Source of the DNA: Azolla caroliniana
Lineage: Eukaryota > Polypodiophyta
Length of the DNA: 64,000 nt
Direction: 5' to 3'
NCBI GenBank assembly: GCA_043228905.1
Contig: JBHGNT010000022.1
Coordinates: 9,114,001 to 9,178,000, forward strand
The notes under the pieces were generated by a model that was given only the letters and a program-made list of their open reading frames with translations, ran no database searches and was not told the origin of the DNA. The position numbers and the translations under genes were made by a program. Positions within the stretch are counted from its first letter, which is position 1; every line of letters starts with the position of its first letter. Shown piece by piece: positions 32,631 through 46,850 of the stretch.

Positions 32631-33090
32631 TTGAGCAACATTTGCACATTGGAGACCCACTAGGCATCAATGCAAAGGCATGGTGGCATTTGGGTGACAA
32701 ATGGTTCTCGTGCGCGCACAAAGTGTCGATGGGTCGGAACCCAAACCCACGAATCTAGACACATCGACACATTACAACAATCCAAGCAACATTTGCCCAT
32801 TGGAGACCCACTAGGCATCGATTCAATGACAAGGTCGCATTTGGGCGGCCAACGATTCCTGGGTGCAGATAGAAGAGTGTCGACGAGTCTGGACTCGAAC
32901 CCACAACAAATCTAGACTTATCAACACGTTACAACGATTTGAGCAACATTTTGCACTTTGGAGACCCACCGGGCATCGATTCAATGACAAGGTGGCATAT
33001 GGGCGGCCAACGACTCCTGGGCACAGGCAGAGACACATCGACACGTTAAAGCGATTTGTGCAACATTTGCACTTTGAAACGCCACGAGGC
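32631..33090. repeat. Tandem array of four about 155-bp units upstream of ARPC1
   Basis: Units are recognised by GAGCAACATTTGCACATTGG near 32,632 and its variants near 32,786, 32,940 and 33,056. Each is followed by GAGACCCACTAGGCATCGAT-like sequence, a GGTGGCATTTGGG block and a CACATCGACACGTTACAAC block. Spacing is about 154, 154 and 116 bp, the last unit being shortened. The copies are diverged. Confidence 0.85.
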
Positions 33091-33190
33091 ATCGATTGGA
33101 TGGCCATGGCACGATCGATTGGATGGCCATGGTGCAAATTGATTGAATGGCCATGGTGCGAATCAATTGAATGGCCATGATGCGAATCTG
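33091..33190. repeat. 24-bp tandem repeat, four copies
   Basis: The unit ATYRATTGRATGGCCATGGYRC plus two bases repeats four times with substitutions at 33,091-33,185, directly following the 155-bp array. It ends about 215 bp before the ARPC1 start codon. Confidence 0.9.
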
Positions 33191-33269
33191 GGCGGCCAAA
33201 CGAATCCTGTGGCAACACATCCGTTCGCGCCCGAAAGCGCCTCGAATCTGAGAGACCCATCAAGACACT

Positions 33270-33405
33270 ACTCTCTCTCTCTCTCTCTCTCATGAAATTG
33301 TCCTCTCAAGTCTAAATTACAAAGATATATATGTAAACCAGAAAGCAAAAGAAGAAAAGAAGACAAGAGCTCCTCCATCGCTTGCAGGTAGGTACACAAA
33401 AAGCT
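33270..33405 (+). promoter_or_regulatory. Probable ARPC1 5' leader with CT tract
   Basis: A CT microsatellite (33,270-33,291) lies 115 bp before the ARPC1 ATG, the usual position of pyrimidine tracts in plant 5' leaders. No TATA box was pinned down. Confidence 0.4.
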
Positions 33406-33505
33406 ATGGCAGCAGCTGTGGCTTCGCATCATCCTGCTGCCTGCATAACCTGCCATGTATGGAATGCAGATCTATCAAGTGAGTAAGCTTTCCTATTGTC
33501 AGGGC

Positions 33506-33541
<36 letters not shown>

Positions 33542-36500
33542 GCACGGAGTTAAGATCTTCTATCACACACTATGGAGGAGATATTTATTCTTATTTGCTT
33601 CATCAATGAATGTATACAGTGGTTGCTCTTTGCCCTAACAATAATGAAGTCCACATATACAAAGCCTCCCCTGCTCGTGATTTTAGTTGGGAGAGATTGT
33701 ATGTCCTACAACAGGTATGTGTACTTTATTCCATTTCTTCATTTTCTCATAGAACAGAACTTGTTGTTTGTGTGTCAGTAGAAATGCCGTTGGGAAGATC
33801 TGCATCATGTGACATTTGGTGAGAATAAGATATGCTTGAAATTCTTGTTCAGGTATATAATGGTTGAGAAAAGAGTCTGGGTGTGTTACATTCCTTTCAA
33901 CACTAGTGGTATTGGTCCAGCATGCCCATTTGGGGGGAAATAGTAAACAGTGAATTTTGATAAATTTTGTTGCCATCACATTGCTTAATGACAAATTAAG
34001 ATTATATTACAAAGGTAATCACCGCAACTCACCGTAACTCACCACATTTAACACATTATACCATGAATTTCTGTATATTATATTCAAATCTTGATTACGA
34101 ATTGCTTCTTACAATGCATGCTCATATGGTACAAAATTGAGATGTCCTAGGACACTCATGGGATACACACTCGTTCAGTTAACATTCTTATATTTACTTC
34201 CACAAATTAGGGTCCATAAGCTCTGGTGTTCTGATAAACAGAGAGGACCTTTCTATATTGGATTCCCACTATCTTAGTTTTTACACATTGAATTCACATC
34301 TATTAGTGAGTCCTACTAACTATATAAGTAAGAAATGCGTGTTATGGATCATATAAACGGGCTGGGTGTCATTATTAGTGTCCATCATGCATTATTTGGT
34401 GGGAGTAAAATACACATAGTATTTTGAAAAGGTTTATCATGGATGATAAATAGGTTGACTTGCCATTTTTATTCATCCATGACATGTCTGTGTTGTTATG
34501 GTATTTCATTGAACTTTAGGGTCCTCAGTTTGGAGTAGACCCATCATGCTAATATTATACACTTGACTATTGTTTAGCATATTATTGTAAACATACTCAC
34601 AACATAGTCTGGGGGTGAAGCTGAGGAGAAACTCCCTTGAAAGTAGAACTATTGAAATGTGATGACTTGGGAAAATAATAAGGTAAAGCAATGGGATGGA
34701 GAACAATATAGATTTTTTATCGTCCATATGAACCCACATAATTTCTAGTAATGGATGATAACCACTCCAGCACGTCCACAATGTATATCCCTTGGAGAGA
34801 AAGAGGAACAGTGAGACTGCAGGGACTCAACAATTATGACGATTTACTAAAAGCAGCTCCATCAAGTGGCCTGATGATGAAAAGTTTCACATAGAGATAC
34901 TAGGCTGGATGATGGGAGAACTCAAGAGTGTTCTCCTGTTGTGAATACATGATAGGGCTAGCAGAAACAATCAGCCAAAAAAATGCAATACCACAGAGAG
35001 AGAAGATCTACAACGAACATATATGGCAAATTTCCTTGACAAGTTGAGCTTTGGGAGCTGTAGAAGTAGGGTAAAGCCTACATAGAAATGAAGTGTTTAC
35101 AATGTTCTAGTGTGACTGCTAGTAAAAACTATATGTGGCTAGGTTGAATCAGAATTCACAATGTATATCTTACTGATGTAAATTTTTTAATTACGATGCT
35201 GTTCATTTAAAGGCGAATATGTTGCTCACTTTCTGTGCATCATGGAATGTTTGTAGTCAGTGCCTTAACGTAATAACCTTGACGAATGTCTGTCTTTTAT
35301 AAGTAACCCTGTTGTTGCTTTTGCTGATTATTTCTTCCTTCTCTTTCCTTTTAAATGATGTTGGCAGCATGATCAGTTGGTCTCAGGAGTTGATTGGGGC
35401 CCTATTGCCAATAAAATAGTGACAGCCTCTCATGACAGAAACTCGTAAGACCTTCAAAATTTAAAGCCTTGATACGTTATTGGTTTGAAGTTTAGTACTG
35501 TGTGCGCATGTAAACCTTGGATATAGTCAATCTTTAAATACTCTTGTGAGATAGTCCCTCTCTCAACCTATTCACAATTGGAAGAAAGAAGTTATTGTGG
35601 ATATATTTAAGCATCAGCCACTGAAAACTCATTGCATGCCAGTTCAACAAGAAGAAAACATGGCTTGCCTGTTCGTTGTAGAAAGTTGCATATATCTACA
35701 CATTTTCCTGACACAGCATTATTCTATTGAGCACCAGGTTATAAACATGATTGAATCTTTTCCATCTGTAACACCAGGGACAAAAAATTCTATTAATGGA
35801 GCATAACATGTCACGTCTAATAAGTCTCGATTTTCATTATAACCTACTGTGGACTATATGTGAATGCCTTGTAGGTATGTTTGGAGTTTTGAAGGAGATG
35901 TGTGGAATCCTGCACTGGTAATATTAAGACTAAACCGAGCTGCCATTTCAGTGAAATGGAGTCCCAAAGGCAAGAAGATTCAACTTTCTCTGTATTTAAG
36001 TCAAGATGGTGATTGCCAAAACTTTAAAATTTTTTAAAACTCTTATTTATGTATGTTTCATTTTCTGCCATGGACAGAGAATAAGTTTGCAGTTGGAAGT
36101 GGTGCAAAAAGTGTCTGCATATGCTATTACGAGAACGAAAATAATTGGTAAATGTCTAAAAGCCAAAAAGTGTGTAGGAGTAAAATGTCAAATACAGATT
36201 TCTTTGGCAGGAGATGGATTATCGCTGTCAAAATGCAAAAACTGATCTATAATTACTGACTGTCATAGTTCTCACTGTGATCAATGATAGGTGGGTGAGC
36301 AAGATCATACGCAAGAAGCACAATTCTACTGTCACAAGTGTTGCTTGGCACCCAAATAATGTGAGTAAAATGTTATTTAGAATTTTCCCTTTATCCTGCC
36401 CACTAAGAGCATTCTGTTTCTTTCATTGTTCAAATTTAAGATTTTGATTGGAAAAATACATGCATATCTACAGAGGGGATTATGGAAAATTAGTAAATCT

Positions 36501-39500
36501 GTTAAATTTTAGAGGAGGAGACTGTAACTTCAAGGCTGACTTGTGTAACTTATAAAATTTAGTGTAGATAAGTCTCAGTCTCATGGATCTTAAGTGGCAG
36601 ATTAAATTCATGGCACCAAATATAACAGAGAACATCTTATAGAAACTCTAACCTCGTTTTAAGGCTTTTCTAACTGTTTGAAGCCTTTTCTAAACTTTCT
36701 CAATGTTCGTTGATGCATATTATGTATCATAGTGTGCTAAACTTTAGGAAGGCAACAATTAACAAGCTCAATTTTGTGTGTTTCTTTCACTAGATTTTAT
36801 GTTCATAAAACATCTTCATGGTTCAAGATTATCACATGTACGTTTTTAGGTTCTTCTAGCAACCACATCTACAGATTGCAAGTGCCGCGTCTTCTCTGCG
36901 TATATAAAGGGGGTTGACAGCAGGTGAGGTTTTTGACTACGTTCCTAAAGTATATGGATAACGTAGAACTGATTTAATTTGTGGGCTTAAAATGTATAAG
37001 GCACTGTAGAGTCTTAAATATATAGGACAGGGCAGAGTTGTAATTTAATTGTTACCTATAATGTTCTTTTTATAGAGGAGATGCAAATACATCTTATGGA
37101 GAAATGACATTTGGAGAGGTATATCAAGCTCGTCTTTACTTTCTACTTATGCCCATTTTCAAGCTAATTCTTGTTACATGAAAATGTTTCTATGAATAAG
37201 TCTAGTCCGTGAACCAAAATAGACTTTATTGAATGGCAAGAACTGATGACTGGATGAAGAATACAGACTCATATCAATATCTCAGTAAATATCTGAGTAA
37301 AGGCTGATTATAAAGTATATATAAGGAAAGTCTCTAACTCCGATTCATCTAATGTACCTTTTCTATCATCAGGAAGTTTCATTCAAGTTCTGACCTGAAT
37401 TCATGCCCAGAGATAGCTATAGGTCATGCAAGTTAGTGTTTCTTAATCTTTACTATTTGGGGTGAATGAAAAAATATTAAATGTATGCCTTTGTGCCAAT
37501 ACAGCAATTATTTGAAGTGAGTGATGTATTTGGCTGGACCTTTGGTGTAAAATGGTCTCCTACTGGAAGTGTACTTGCCTATGTAGGTAAAAATGTTGCT
37601 TACCAGCTGGCTTTCTAATTTCGCTTAATTTCAATACAGTTGATTTTCTTACAATGTTGCAAAATGCAGGTCATGATTCAACAATATGTTTTGTTAAAGT
37701 TACTGGACGCACTTGTGTATCACAAGTTGTGATACTGCCAGGTCTTCCATTACGTGACGTAATTTGTTTCCTTTCTAACTGCCTTGTTGGTTTTATAAAC
37801 ATCCTTCTGTTGAATACAGTTATGCATATGATTTCTTGAATAAGATTTGAAGGTGATTTAACATGCTACTATTGTAAATATCATCGTAGCTCCACATATG
37901 GTTTGGTTGGTGTTATTTGAACATCATTTCCTGTTGAAATATTCATTGCATGTGAACACATGTAGAAAGGACGTTGTTGATAGAAAATCTTCATTGATTA
38001 TTTGAGTATTGAACATTCATCAATTCCTTGATAAAATTAAAACATGTTGCTAAGTAATGCATAGGTAGACATAATGCTCACTTAATAATAGATCAAAATT
38101 GCTAAAAATGTATTAATTTTGTCATGGAACAATCAGGTGTTATTTCTCTCGGAAAATAAAGTTGTTGCTGGCGGTTTTGATTTCAAACCTTTGCTTTTTA
38201 TTGGAGACAATAAAGGCATCTGGTAACATAGTTCACAACTTCCGTCTCTTCTTGTAATCTTCCTTGCAGAAAGCATTTTACAAATTTATATGCTTATCAT
38301 TGGCACAGGAGATTTTCGAGATATTTGGATGAGAACAAAACAAGTGGAGGTGATATAAAAACTGGATCTCAGGTAGGATTCTCAGAATTGTTCATTTTCA
38401 TTGGCCATTACAAGAATTCTACTTCTTATTATGCTTTCTTTTATTTATTGCATCACTAACATAAGTTGTGATGCATTCCGAATGATCTAGTTCTCAGAAA
38501 AATTTGGTAAATTCTATGGGCAATCAAAGGCGGATTCAAGTCTTGCTGGATCAGACCAATCAAAAAGCTTCCATGAGAATTGCATAACGTATGTTCCTTT
38601 CATATTTTCCTTCATCTATGTAAAAATGTTCCGAATGAACTAGTTTTCCTTCATATTTGTGGCATCCTTCATGATTATTATCAATTGCTTTTTCACCGCA
38701 TGACTTCTTGCATTAAAATAGTAGATGGTTCCTGTGATGGACTTTGAGGTTTGAATTAAGAAAGTGTCTGTTTTGCTTTTGTTGGGGGTGGGTATCTAGG
38801 GTCATCTCGTGCGCTTGCAAAAGAGAGCATCTCATGGTAACTGAGTATATATATGAACGACATTGTAGAAAACATCAGGGAATCTCTTAAAGTTTTAACA
38901 ATGAAATGTGATCCAGTTCTTGATTCAGTATTTAGCTGTTTCTAATCAAATTTCGGTTCTAAGATTCTTTTTAGATAGCCAAAATAATTTTTGGCACAAC
39001 GGTTTCATATATCGCTCTAATCCGTACTTTGACTTGCAATATATCCAGAATCCCAAATTTTACAGAAGTGTAGGATTTTAATGTTGACCTGGTGTTCAAT
39101 CCACCAGGTTTTATTGTAATTGCGGAGCATGAAAGGTTTTTCATTTTGCTTGATCAAATCTGCAATAACTATATTTGTTCATAATAGTAAATATTGTTTT
39201 TTGGACGAACTTGTAAGGCACTTCAAATGAATAAAAAGACGCAAAACTATTTTAGAGTGAGATCTTGTAGATCAAAGCCTTCGAGTACCATTGGTATTTG
39301 ATAATAATCAAATGTCCTCCAAAAATGTAGATTACATTTCTTTTTGGTTGCCTTCTGGTAAAGATTATACTTTTCAGATTTTGTTGGATTGAAAGGGTAT
39401 TAATTGTGAATTTAAAACAAAATTTCAACTATATAGGGTCATAATTGTTTTTTTTTGGGATTATTCAAGGTCCTTTGCATTGATACCATCAGGCATCAGG

Positions 39501-39687
39501 AATCGACCATCACATACATTTAGTACTACAGGTATTCAACATACAAGGTATCAGGTCTAAACTATGAAAGCATCAGATCACATTTCTAACATTATGTATT
39601 GCCTTGTATTTCACAGGATTAGATGGGAAAATTGTGATATGGGATCTCAACAACTTAAATGATGCCTTATCAGCCCTTAATCTGTGA
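33406..39687 (+). CDS. ARPC1: Actin-related protein 2/3 complex subunit 1 (ARPC1/p41), complete, 15 exons
   Basis: ARPC1 is the WD40 propeller subunit of the Arp2/3 complex, which nucleates branched actin filaments in the cytoplasm. Exons: 33406-33478, 33620-33714, 35368-35444, 35875-35969, 36078-36147, 36291-36360, 36850-36923, 37076-37118, 37505-37586, 37670-37758, 38137-38222, 38309-38372, 38491-38588, 39470-39531, 39617-39687. They sum to 1149 nt, 382 residues plus stop, close to the plant family length. Diagnostic text: [58 protein letters not shown] with [59 protein letters not shown]. Intron 4 has a GC donor (AAAG then GCAAGA) and an AG acceptor, and the others are GT-AG. Adjacent exons give correct codons across every split. 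I see no sign of inactivation. Confidence 0.95.
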
Positions 39688-42600
39688 GCTTGTTAGAATG
39701 ATGGTAAAGTTGATACTCTTCTATAAGCAAGAGAATGGGTTCAGCTGCTTAATGAGAGACATTTGGATAGTCCATGTTAAAGTCGAGATAAAAATGATTC
39801 TTTAATGCTAGGTCTTACCTTCTCACGAATTGTTGTCTTGGTATCTAGTTTCTTTGGATATCACCTGATATGTTTGTATACTGTTGAAATCAGGTATTTT
39901 GAAGTGAATGACTTAAAACTTGGCAGTAGCACTAATATCTGATAGGAAAAACAAACCGAAAGATTTCCCAATTACTCTGTGTAATTGTCTTGGCTGCCAG
40001 GAAATGTTCTGATTATATTTATAATCAAATTATAACATTTGCAGGTGCTATAATGATATTGTACCGATTATTTGGGTTATCCTTTCTTCTTTACATAATG
40101 AGAGGCAAATTTTCATGGCTAGTGCAATGTTATTTTGAAAACTATTGTGTTGGAAGTATTTTTCTAGATGATTATCCAGAGTGGTTTGGCCATAAGTTAT
40201 GCACAATAGCAGTCCATCTAGGACCCTCCAATATATCTTCCATTTTCAATGTATGATATTGAAGTTACGGCTATCAATACTCCATTTAGCACAACATTGG
40301 TATGGGCAAGGGTGAGATTGAACCAAATGCTCGACTTGGCATTTGATCTATAGTGGCCACATCTATGTGATGAGCATGGCAACAATTCAGAATTGTTAGG
40401 GACCATCCCATGATCTTCTTCAAGCCTGAGTCTAACTAGTGATCGTTGAAAATGTTTCACCATTCCCCTAAACATCATTAGAGGGAACCTTCATGAAGAT
40501 GTTTTGCATTGTTTCAATAGTACCCTTCGCATCGTAGAAATACCCTGCTCTTTTCCTCAACACTAGTGAAAGAAAACCTAACCTTACTACCAAGTCATGA
40601 TATTAATAATGTAGTAAATGTGTAGCATCAAAGCAATGATTAGTAGAAGCCATACAAATAGTCACAGCTGACTATTTGAAAAATTTGCTTTTATAATAGT
40701 TAACTTGTCAATTGATACAAAAAACTAGCTCACTTCAATTGTTGTATTGTGGAGGAATTGTCCCAACCTTTTATGAATGCCATTTTTTGCTTGCATGGCC
40801 TTCCAAATGGTTGTCTTAGACTAGGGTTTTCTCTTCCACAAGTTGTGGTATTTATGTCTTTGCTTGGAGTTGAAAGAAAAGTTTTGATGGCATGTCACCC
40901 TAGATAGTCAAGGACATGGAGTGCATAAATCAATCCCTTGAACAATATCTTCAAATTGTTTTAGTCTACCGAGAGTGGACAACTAGGAACAATTACTTCT
41001 ATGGTAGAGCTTACATGCAAGAAAACAATTCAATCTCCGAGAAGAGCTTTGAGTTGAACTTCTTCAGGCCTACAACGCACCAAAGAAGCTATGGACAAGC
41101 ATCATAAGGTTGCTATTGTCTTTCAATATGAGGACAAGATATTGCTTCCACTAAAGAACATCAAAATCTCTTGCCCAAGTCCAATGCTTTACTACACAAT
41201 TGTTGGGGACTCCATATGGTGAGCAAATACCCCACTAAACATATGTATTATAGTAGGGGGGGTCATGAGACAACAATATGAGCATGAAATACCTTCAAGA
41301 ATTTTCTTTTCTTGTGATACCTCATGAATGACACCACACCCTCATATTTTGGCTTGATTTACATGTTATAATAGTTGAGTGATATTTGTCACCACATTTG
41401 ATGTGCCCAAGAAATCCATTGGTAAGTTAATGAGAATATTGTTGATCACTTAGGGGGCATGTTCAATGGATGGCTTAGTTGGGTTATCTTGATAATATTA
41501 CCCTCATTACTTCATGTGTCCTCTATTCGTGGCTATTGGAGTGACATGGAGAGGATTGCCGGGTATGTGGGGATTGTGGTGTCAAGTAGTTCATTCTTTA
41601 GTGAATGTACTAGGGCGGCTAGTGTTGCAACTCTAGGGTTTCCTTTTTCATGCCCAACATGCTTAGGTTTCTCTTCTTCTTGGGGGACCATACCTAATCT
41701 AAGCGAGGTTGATGCCACTTAGAGTTTTATGATGAGCATGATGCGTTGTGCGCTTATTTTTTATTCTTGAGATTGATGAATTGACAATGCACAAATTAGC
41801 TAAACACCTAATCGAACTATGACAACTAATATTTGCCAACCCAACCTCTTCCCTTGACAACCCTATCTAACACATTAATTTGCTACCCGACAAACACACG
41901 ATCCCACATTTCAAATCCCCACCATAGAAGAGATCATCAATGATGATCCATGAGCTTGGTCCTACCATGATGATCCAAGAGGCCATTGTTATGAAGTTGT
42001 GTGTCTGGGTATAAAACGTGACCAAGACCACCGGGGACTTGAACTAGAGAGGATAGGTTGCATACCTAAATTGTTGTGTTGAGGACTTCAGGTTACCTAT
42101 CAATATTTGGTTTAGTGACCGACATGGGTTTTTGACTATGATTCATATGTTAGATACAAGATTTCCAACATTTAATAATAGTTACTTTGTTGGTAAATAC
42201 AATGCTTCAAACTCTATAGCACCAAGGTTTGAATATTGCCTTACACAATTACATCAATGTGGCACATTAAACCTACATACTTTATTTTATTCCCTATCCT
42301 GATGTTGGAGGAAGATTAGAACTATAATTTTTATCGTCCATAAAGAGGCCAAATTTGACCTATGGGATCAGAGTATACATGTGTTCTTGATATGTGTCTC
42401 CTTCCTAAAAAGGGGTATTCATACCTTCAAGCACAAAGTCTCTAATTGTGAAGGAGGAGAAGGTTGGATGAGGAGAACATTGTGAGGAGGAGAAGACACA
42501 GACTTCTCACCATGTGCGTGAAGAGAGCTATCTTTAAAATTTTACATATCTAAATTTGGAGCGTTGGTGAGGGAGATATGACGATGAGAAGGTCGTTGTG

Positions 42601-43560
42601 TCATAGCTAAAAATAAGAGATAAAAAACTTCAATAAAAAGCGTGAAAAAGAGAGGAAAGGGAGAATAAGAAGTGGGATGGAAGAGGCTAAGGAAGAGGTC
42701 CACAGACTAGAAGTATTTTATTATATTAGATCTCATTCTAATCAAGATTGGTGATTTATACACTTACGTTGTCTTTGTTTGTAGAGTCTATTGACATTAA
42801 GTCATTGTTGAAGGTGAAGGATTTGAATAGAATTGAGTTGTTTTGTAGAAGTTTATCAACCACATTAATTATTTAATTACTCTTTATATATTTTTCGTCT
42901 CTCTAATTATTTTAGTATAGTATATCCTTGTTAAAAGGCTCTTCCAATAAGTCCTTACACGCTTAACTTGGAGATCGAAAGTGGAAGAACGTGTGGAATA
43001 GAGCGAAGAACTTCAAACAACTCTATGGAGGTCACACAAACTCCGATTTGGATGTATAAGATGTCAAAATCTTCCTCTTTATGAGAAGCATCAGTGGTCT
43101 AAATCTCGATGCAAACAGAGCCATTCTCTTGGAGTAATTTTTATTTGACGAAAGATTATGATGTCACAATGTTTGTGGAGAAAATCACTCCAAGTTATAC
43201 TTAAGGAAAGACTTCTATATTTCTAAATTACCATTTTCTTTCTCTACTTGTTTCTTAACCATCTTCTTTAAAGTTTCTTCTTGACTTATAACTCATAAGC
43301 AATATATACATTTATATGATCCTTAATATCTTAATCCCTCTTAATTTCTTGAATCTCTCTCCCTAATTCGTAGTCGCCTTGGTCTCTATAATCTATTATA
43401 ATTCACAACTCTCTCTAATTGGTTTGGTCAAGCCCTTATATTGTGTATGACTATCACTTGTCTTATACACTCTATTAGTATTGTGGCCGGAAAGGCCCCA
43501 GAGAGAGCAAGTGTTGGAAGAAGCGCGCCATTTCAGATAGATTCGGATCGAGCCGTGGTG
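39688..43560. other. Long stretch without recognised genes
   Basis: Begins with the ARPC1 3' flank. ORFs here are short (at most about 88 codons) and show no motif I know. AT-rich, apparently unique DNA with scattered short repeats. Remnants of old transposons are likely, but none could be named. Confidence 0.5.
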
Positions 43561-43639
43561 ATGCAGATAGACGTCACCGTTCACATTTCGCCGAGAAAGG
43601 AGACCGAACCAAAATGGCTCCCCACTTGTAATGAAGCAC

Positions 43640-46135
43640 AAGACAAAGTAGATGGGAGAACATACCAAGAAACCGAAAGAGGTCTGGTACATTGATCCTG
43701 GAGCGTCAAATCATATGATGAACCATGTTGATTGGTTTTCGAGTGTGGAAAAACAGGAACAATTGGGAGTTGTCAAGATTGGCGACAAGGCCGTGCACCC
43801 CATCAAACATGTGGGTGATGTACCGCTCAGTCATGTCGGACAAAAACGGTTGATGCGGAATGTGTTGCATGTCTCGACAATTGCAAAGAACTTGGTATCT
43901 GTTGGACAAATTGTTGATCAGGGCATGCATGTCCGATTTAATCACCATGACTGCTTCATTAAGGACGAGGGCAGACTCATAGCGTGTGGGTGCAAAGATG
44001 GGAGAATGTTTTTCCTTCAAAATGATGTTGGCACTGTGATGTTTGCAAGAGGACAAAAGATCGAATCCGACATCGACCTGTGGCACAAGCAGATCAACCA
44101 CATCAATTATCAGAAGCTTCAAGTCCTTCAATCGAAGCCGATTGTTAAGGATGAGGCCAATGAGGCCAAGATGTCCCTGGATGAAGAAGAAATCAGAACT
44201 CAAGAGGAGAGTTCGATCTCATTTCGGCTGAGTGGGTCAAATGAGGGGTTGAGCCGAAATGGCCAGCCGAATGAAGAGCCGACGAGCAGCAAGGACTCGG
44301 TTGTTCATTCCCCATGCCAAAAGCCGAGGAGATGGTTTACGTGCAAGGAGAAAGGGAAGATGAAGATGCTAGAATATGGCACAGAGGCTGCCACATTAGA
44401 TCGGAGTGAGTCTGATGCGGACAGGATCGTTAAGGAACCTCCAAATTTGAGGTAGCGGCCAAGAGGGTCGTAAAATAGGCCAACCAGAATTTGCGCTGAT
44501 CCACTTGCAAGAAGAGCCCCACAATCTGGTATAGATACAACGAGTATATGGCATACCACTATGCGTACATGACGAAGGTGGCAGACGTGTGTGAGCTGAA
44601 GAGCTATGCAAAGGCGCGAAGGACGCCAATTAACGGAAGGCCATGGAGGAAGAGATGCACGCATTAGCGCAAAATGAGACTTGGGATCTGGTTGATGCCC
44701 CCAAGGGTGTAAAGCCAATCAGATGCAGATGGGTGTACAAGGTCAAATACAATGCCGACGACGCCGTCAACCGGTACAAGGTTCGACTAGTGGCCAAAGG
44801 CTATGCACAACAACACGACATCAATCACGATGAGACGTTTGCACCAATCGTGAAGATGACGGCCGTTCGTGTGTTGTTGGCCATAACAACGATAAAGGAA
44901 TGACATCTACACCAGATGGATGTCAGGAACGTGTTCCTGCAAGGAGAGCTTGAGGAACATGTGTACATGGTGTAGCCTCCCGGATTTCAGTCTAGATTGA
45001 ACACGTCAGTCGTTTGCCGACTGAAGAAGTCATTTTACGGATTAAAGCAAGCCCTGCGTGCATGGAATGTGAAGATCATGCAACGATTGTGTCGGACGGG
45101 GTTTTCCCCGTTGAAGTCGAACTCGTCACTGTTCATCCGGCAGGGTCGGAACAAGCCGATATGTATTTTGCTTTATGTTGATGATTTTATCATTGCCAGT
45201 GCCGACCTTGAAGAAATCGGCCGCATGAAGTCCCAACTTGCGATATCATTTGAGATGAAGGATTTGGGGGATCTTCATTACTTCCTTGGGATCGAAGTGA
45301 TCCGCACCCCCGAAGGCATACTGATAAGCCAACAACATTATGTGCTAATTATGCTCTTCAAGTTCGGAATGACGAATTGCAAATTCGTCTCGACTCATCT
45401 AGATCGAAACCTGAAGCTTCACCAAGGATTGGAAACAACATGTGACCCGACACAATTTCAATAAATTGTTGAAAGCCTTATTTATCTGACGATCACCTGA
45501 CTAGACCTCAGCTATCCGGTCGGCTTGATTAGTCACCTTATGTCGCAACCGACAACCAAACAACTGTAGTGCGCGTAGAGGATCTTGAGATATGTAAGCG
45601 GCACAAAGGACATGGCGTCATTGTATTGGACCAATGCAGTCGGTCAATTAGTCGACTATACGGATGCCGACTAGCACGGAAATTCCGGTGATCGCAGGTC
45701 AACATCCGATTTACTTTTTCACTTGGAAGCGTTGTGTTCTCTTAGAGCAATAAGAAGCAACCGACATTTGCACTGTTGAGCATGAAGGCTGAATATAGAG
45801 GAGTGCCTGTCGCAACATGCAAAGCCATTTGGCTCAAGCGGCTATTAAGGGATCTGTAGGTGGAGGTATCTGAGCCGACAATCATATACTGAACAACCTC
45901 AACAACATCCAACTCGCAAAGAACCCCGACTTCCACGCTAAGACAAAGAACATTGAGGCACACTTTCATTTTGCTCGTGAGCGAGTTCTATCAGGTGAGG
46001 TTGAGCTTGTGTATATTCTGATGGATCGGCAGTCTGCCGATATCTTCACCAAACCTCTCGGCTTGGACAAATTGCGGCAATTTTCGAGTATGCTTGGCTT
46101 GTAGCACCACGACATATCAAACTTGAGGGGGATAT
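43640..46135 (+). mobile_element. Decayed Ty1/copia element B1 with internal deletion
   Basis: Plus strand. The protease and pre-integrase part is open (43,652-44,455: WYIDPGASNHMMNHVDWF, the protease Asp-Ser-Gly changed to Asp-Pro-Gly, then DLWHKQINHI). The integrase is missing. The RT follows in pieces: RCRWVYKVKYNADDAVNRYK (44,715-44,790), a stop at 44,901, then VCRLKKSFYGLKQALRAWN and the catalytic LLYVDDFIIAS (45,168-45,200). RNase H scraps continue to about 46,080. A purine tract CTTGAGGGGGA at 46,122-46,132 is followed by TGTAGCGAG, the probable start of the 3' LTR. Stops and frameshifts make it dead. Confidence 0.85.
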
Positions 46136-46850
46136 GTAGCGAGAGGGAGAGGGACGAAGTCTAAGAAGCCGAATCAAAGGTGGAATTTGATTTTGGGACG
46201 AGTGAAGAAGCCGGGACATCTAAAATGGCTGAAGAAGTCGAGGATGATGGGATAAGTGGAAGCAGAAAGACTAAGCATGGACTAACCCGATGCAGGGGGT
46301 GTGGCCAAAAGGATGAACCAGTGCAAGAGCCAACCGAACAAGGGGAAGGTAGAGCTGAGAAAGGCAAGGTGGGTAGTAGAGCCAAGAAGGGCAACCGACT
46401 TGAAGGAGAAGGCCATGACCATGACATGGGCAGATGTGGTCAAGGGCCAGAAAGAAGGCGAATCGAAGACAAACGATTCAGACAAGAGCAGGAACGAATT
46501 AGAGACAACTGATTCGGATGAGCTGAATTGCATGAAAGCCAAGCGGACAAGAAGGTAGCCAAAGATGATGCCAAGGCGGGAGAGCCGACGCGTCGCGGAG
46601 CACCGAAGTCGCATAAGCAAGAAGAAGGCTGACAAAGGCCTTGGCAGTAGACAAGCTGACCGAGCAGGTCGAGGTGCGCAGAAAACACGTTCGCGTTCAC
46701 AAGTGGAAGGATCGTGCATAAATGGAAGGATAAGAAATATTTTGATTGATTTTAGTACCTTTTCAATGATTTTACAAAACACATTGATACCAATATCATA
46801 CATCTTCAAATATACTATGAAAAAGGTTAAAAATCCACTATTTTCATGAT
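46135..46850 (+). other. Possible 3' LTR of B1 or adjoining sequence
   Basis: Starts TGTAGCGAGAGGG directly after the copia purine tract. A partner LTR could not be found, so the right border is open. A plus-strand ORF (46,180-46,512, 110 codons, Glu/Lys/Gly-rich) has no recognisable domain. Confidence 0.35.

Noticed and set aside
32631-33190. Array that could suggest a CRISPR-like structure
   Set aside because: The units are long, diverged and contiguous without unique spacers, and the genome is a plant. They are ordinary tandem repeats.
39990-41722. Several 60-90 codon ORFs after ARPC1
   Set aside because: No motif, no neighbouring exon with consistent phase, and lengths expected by chance.
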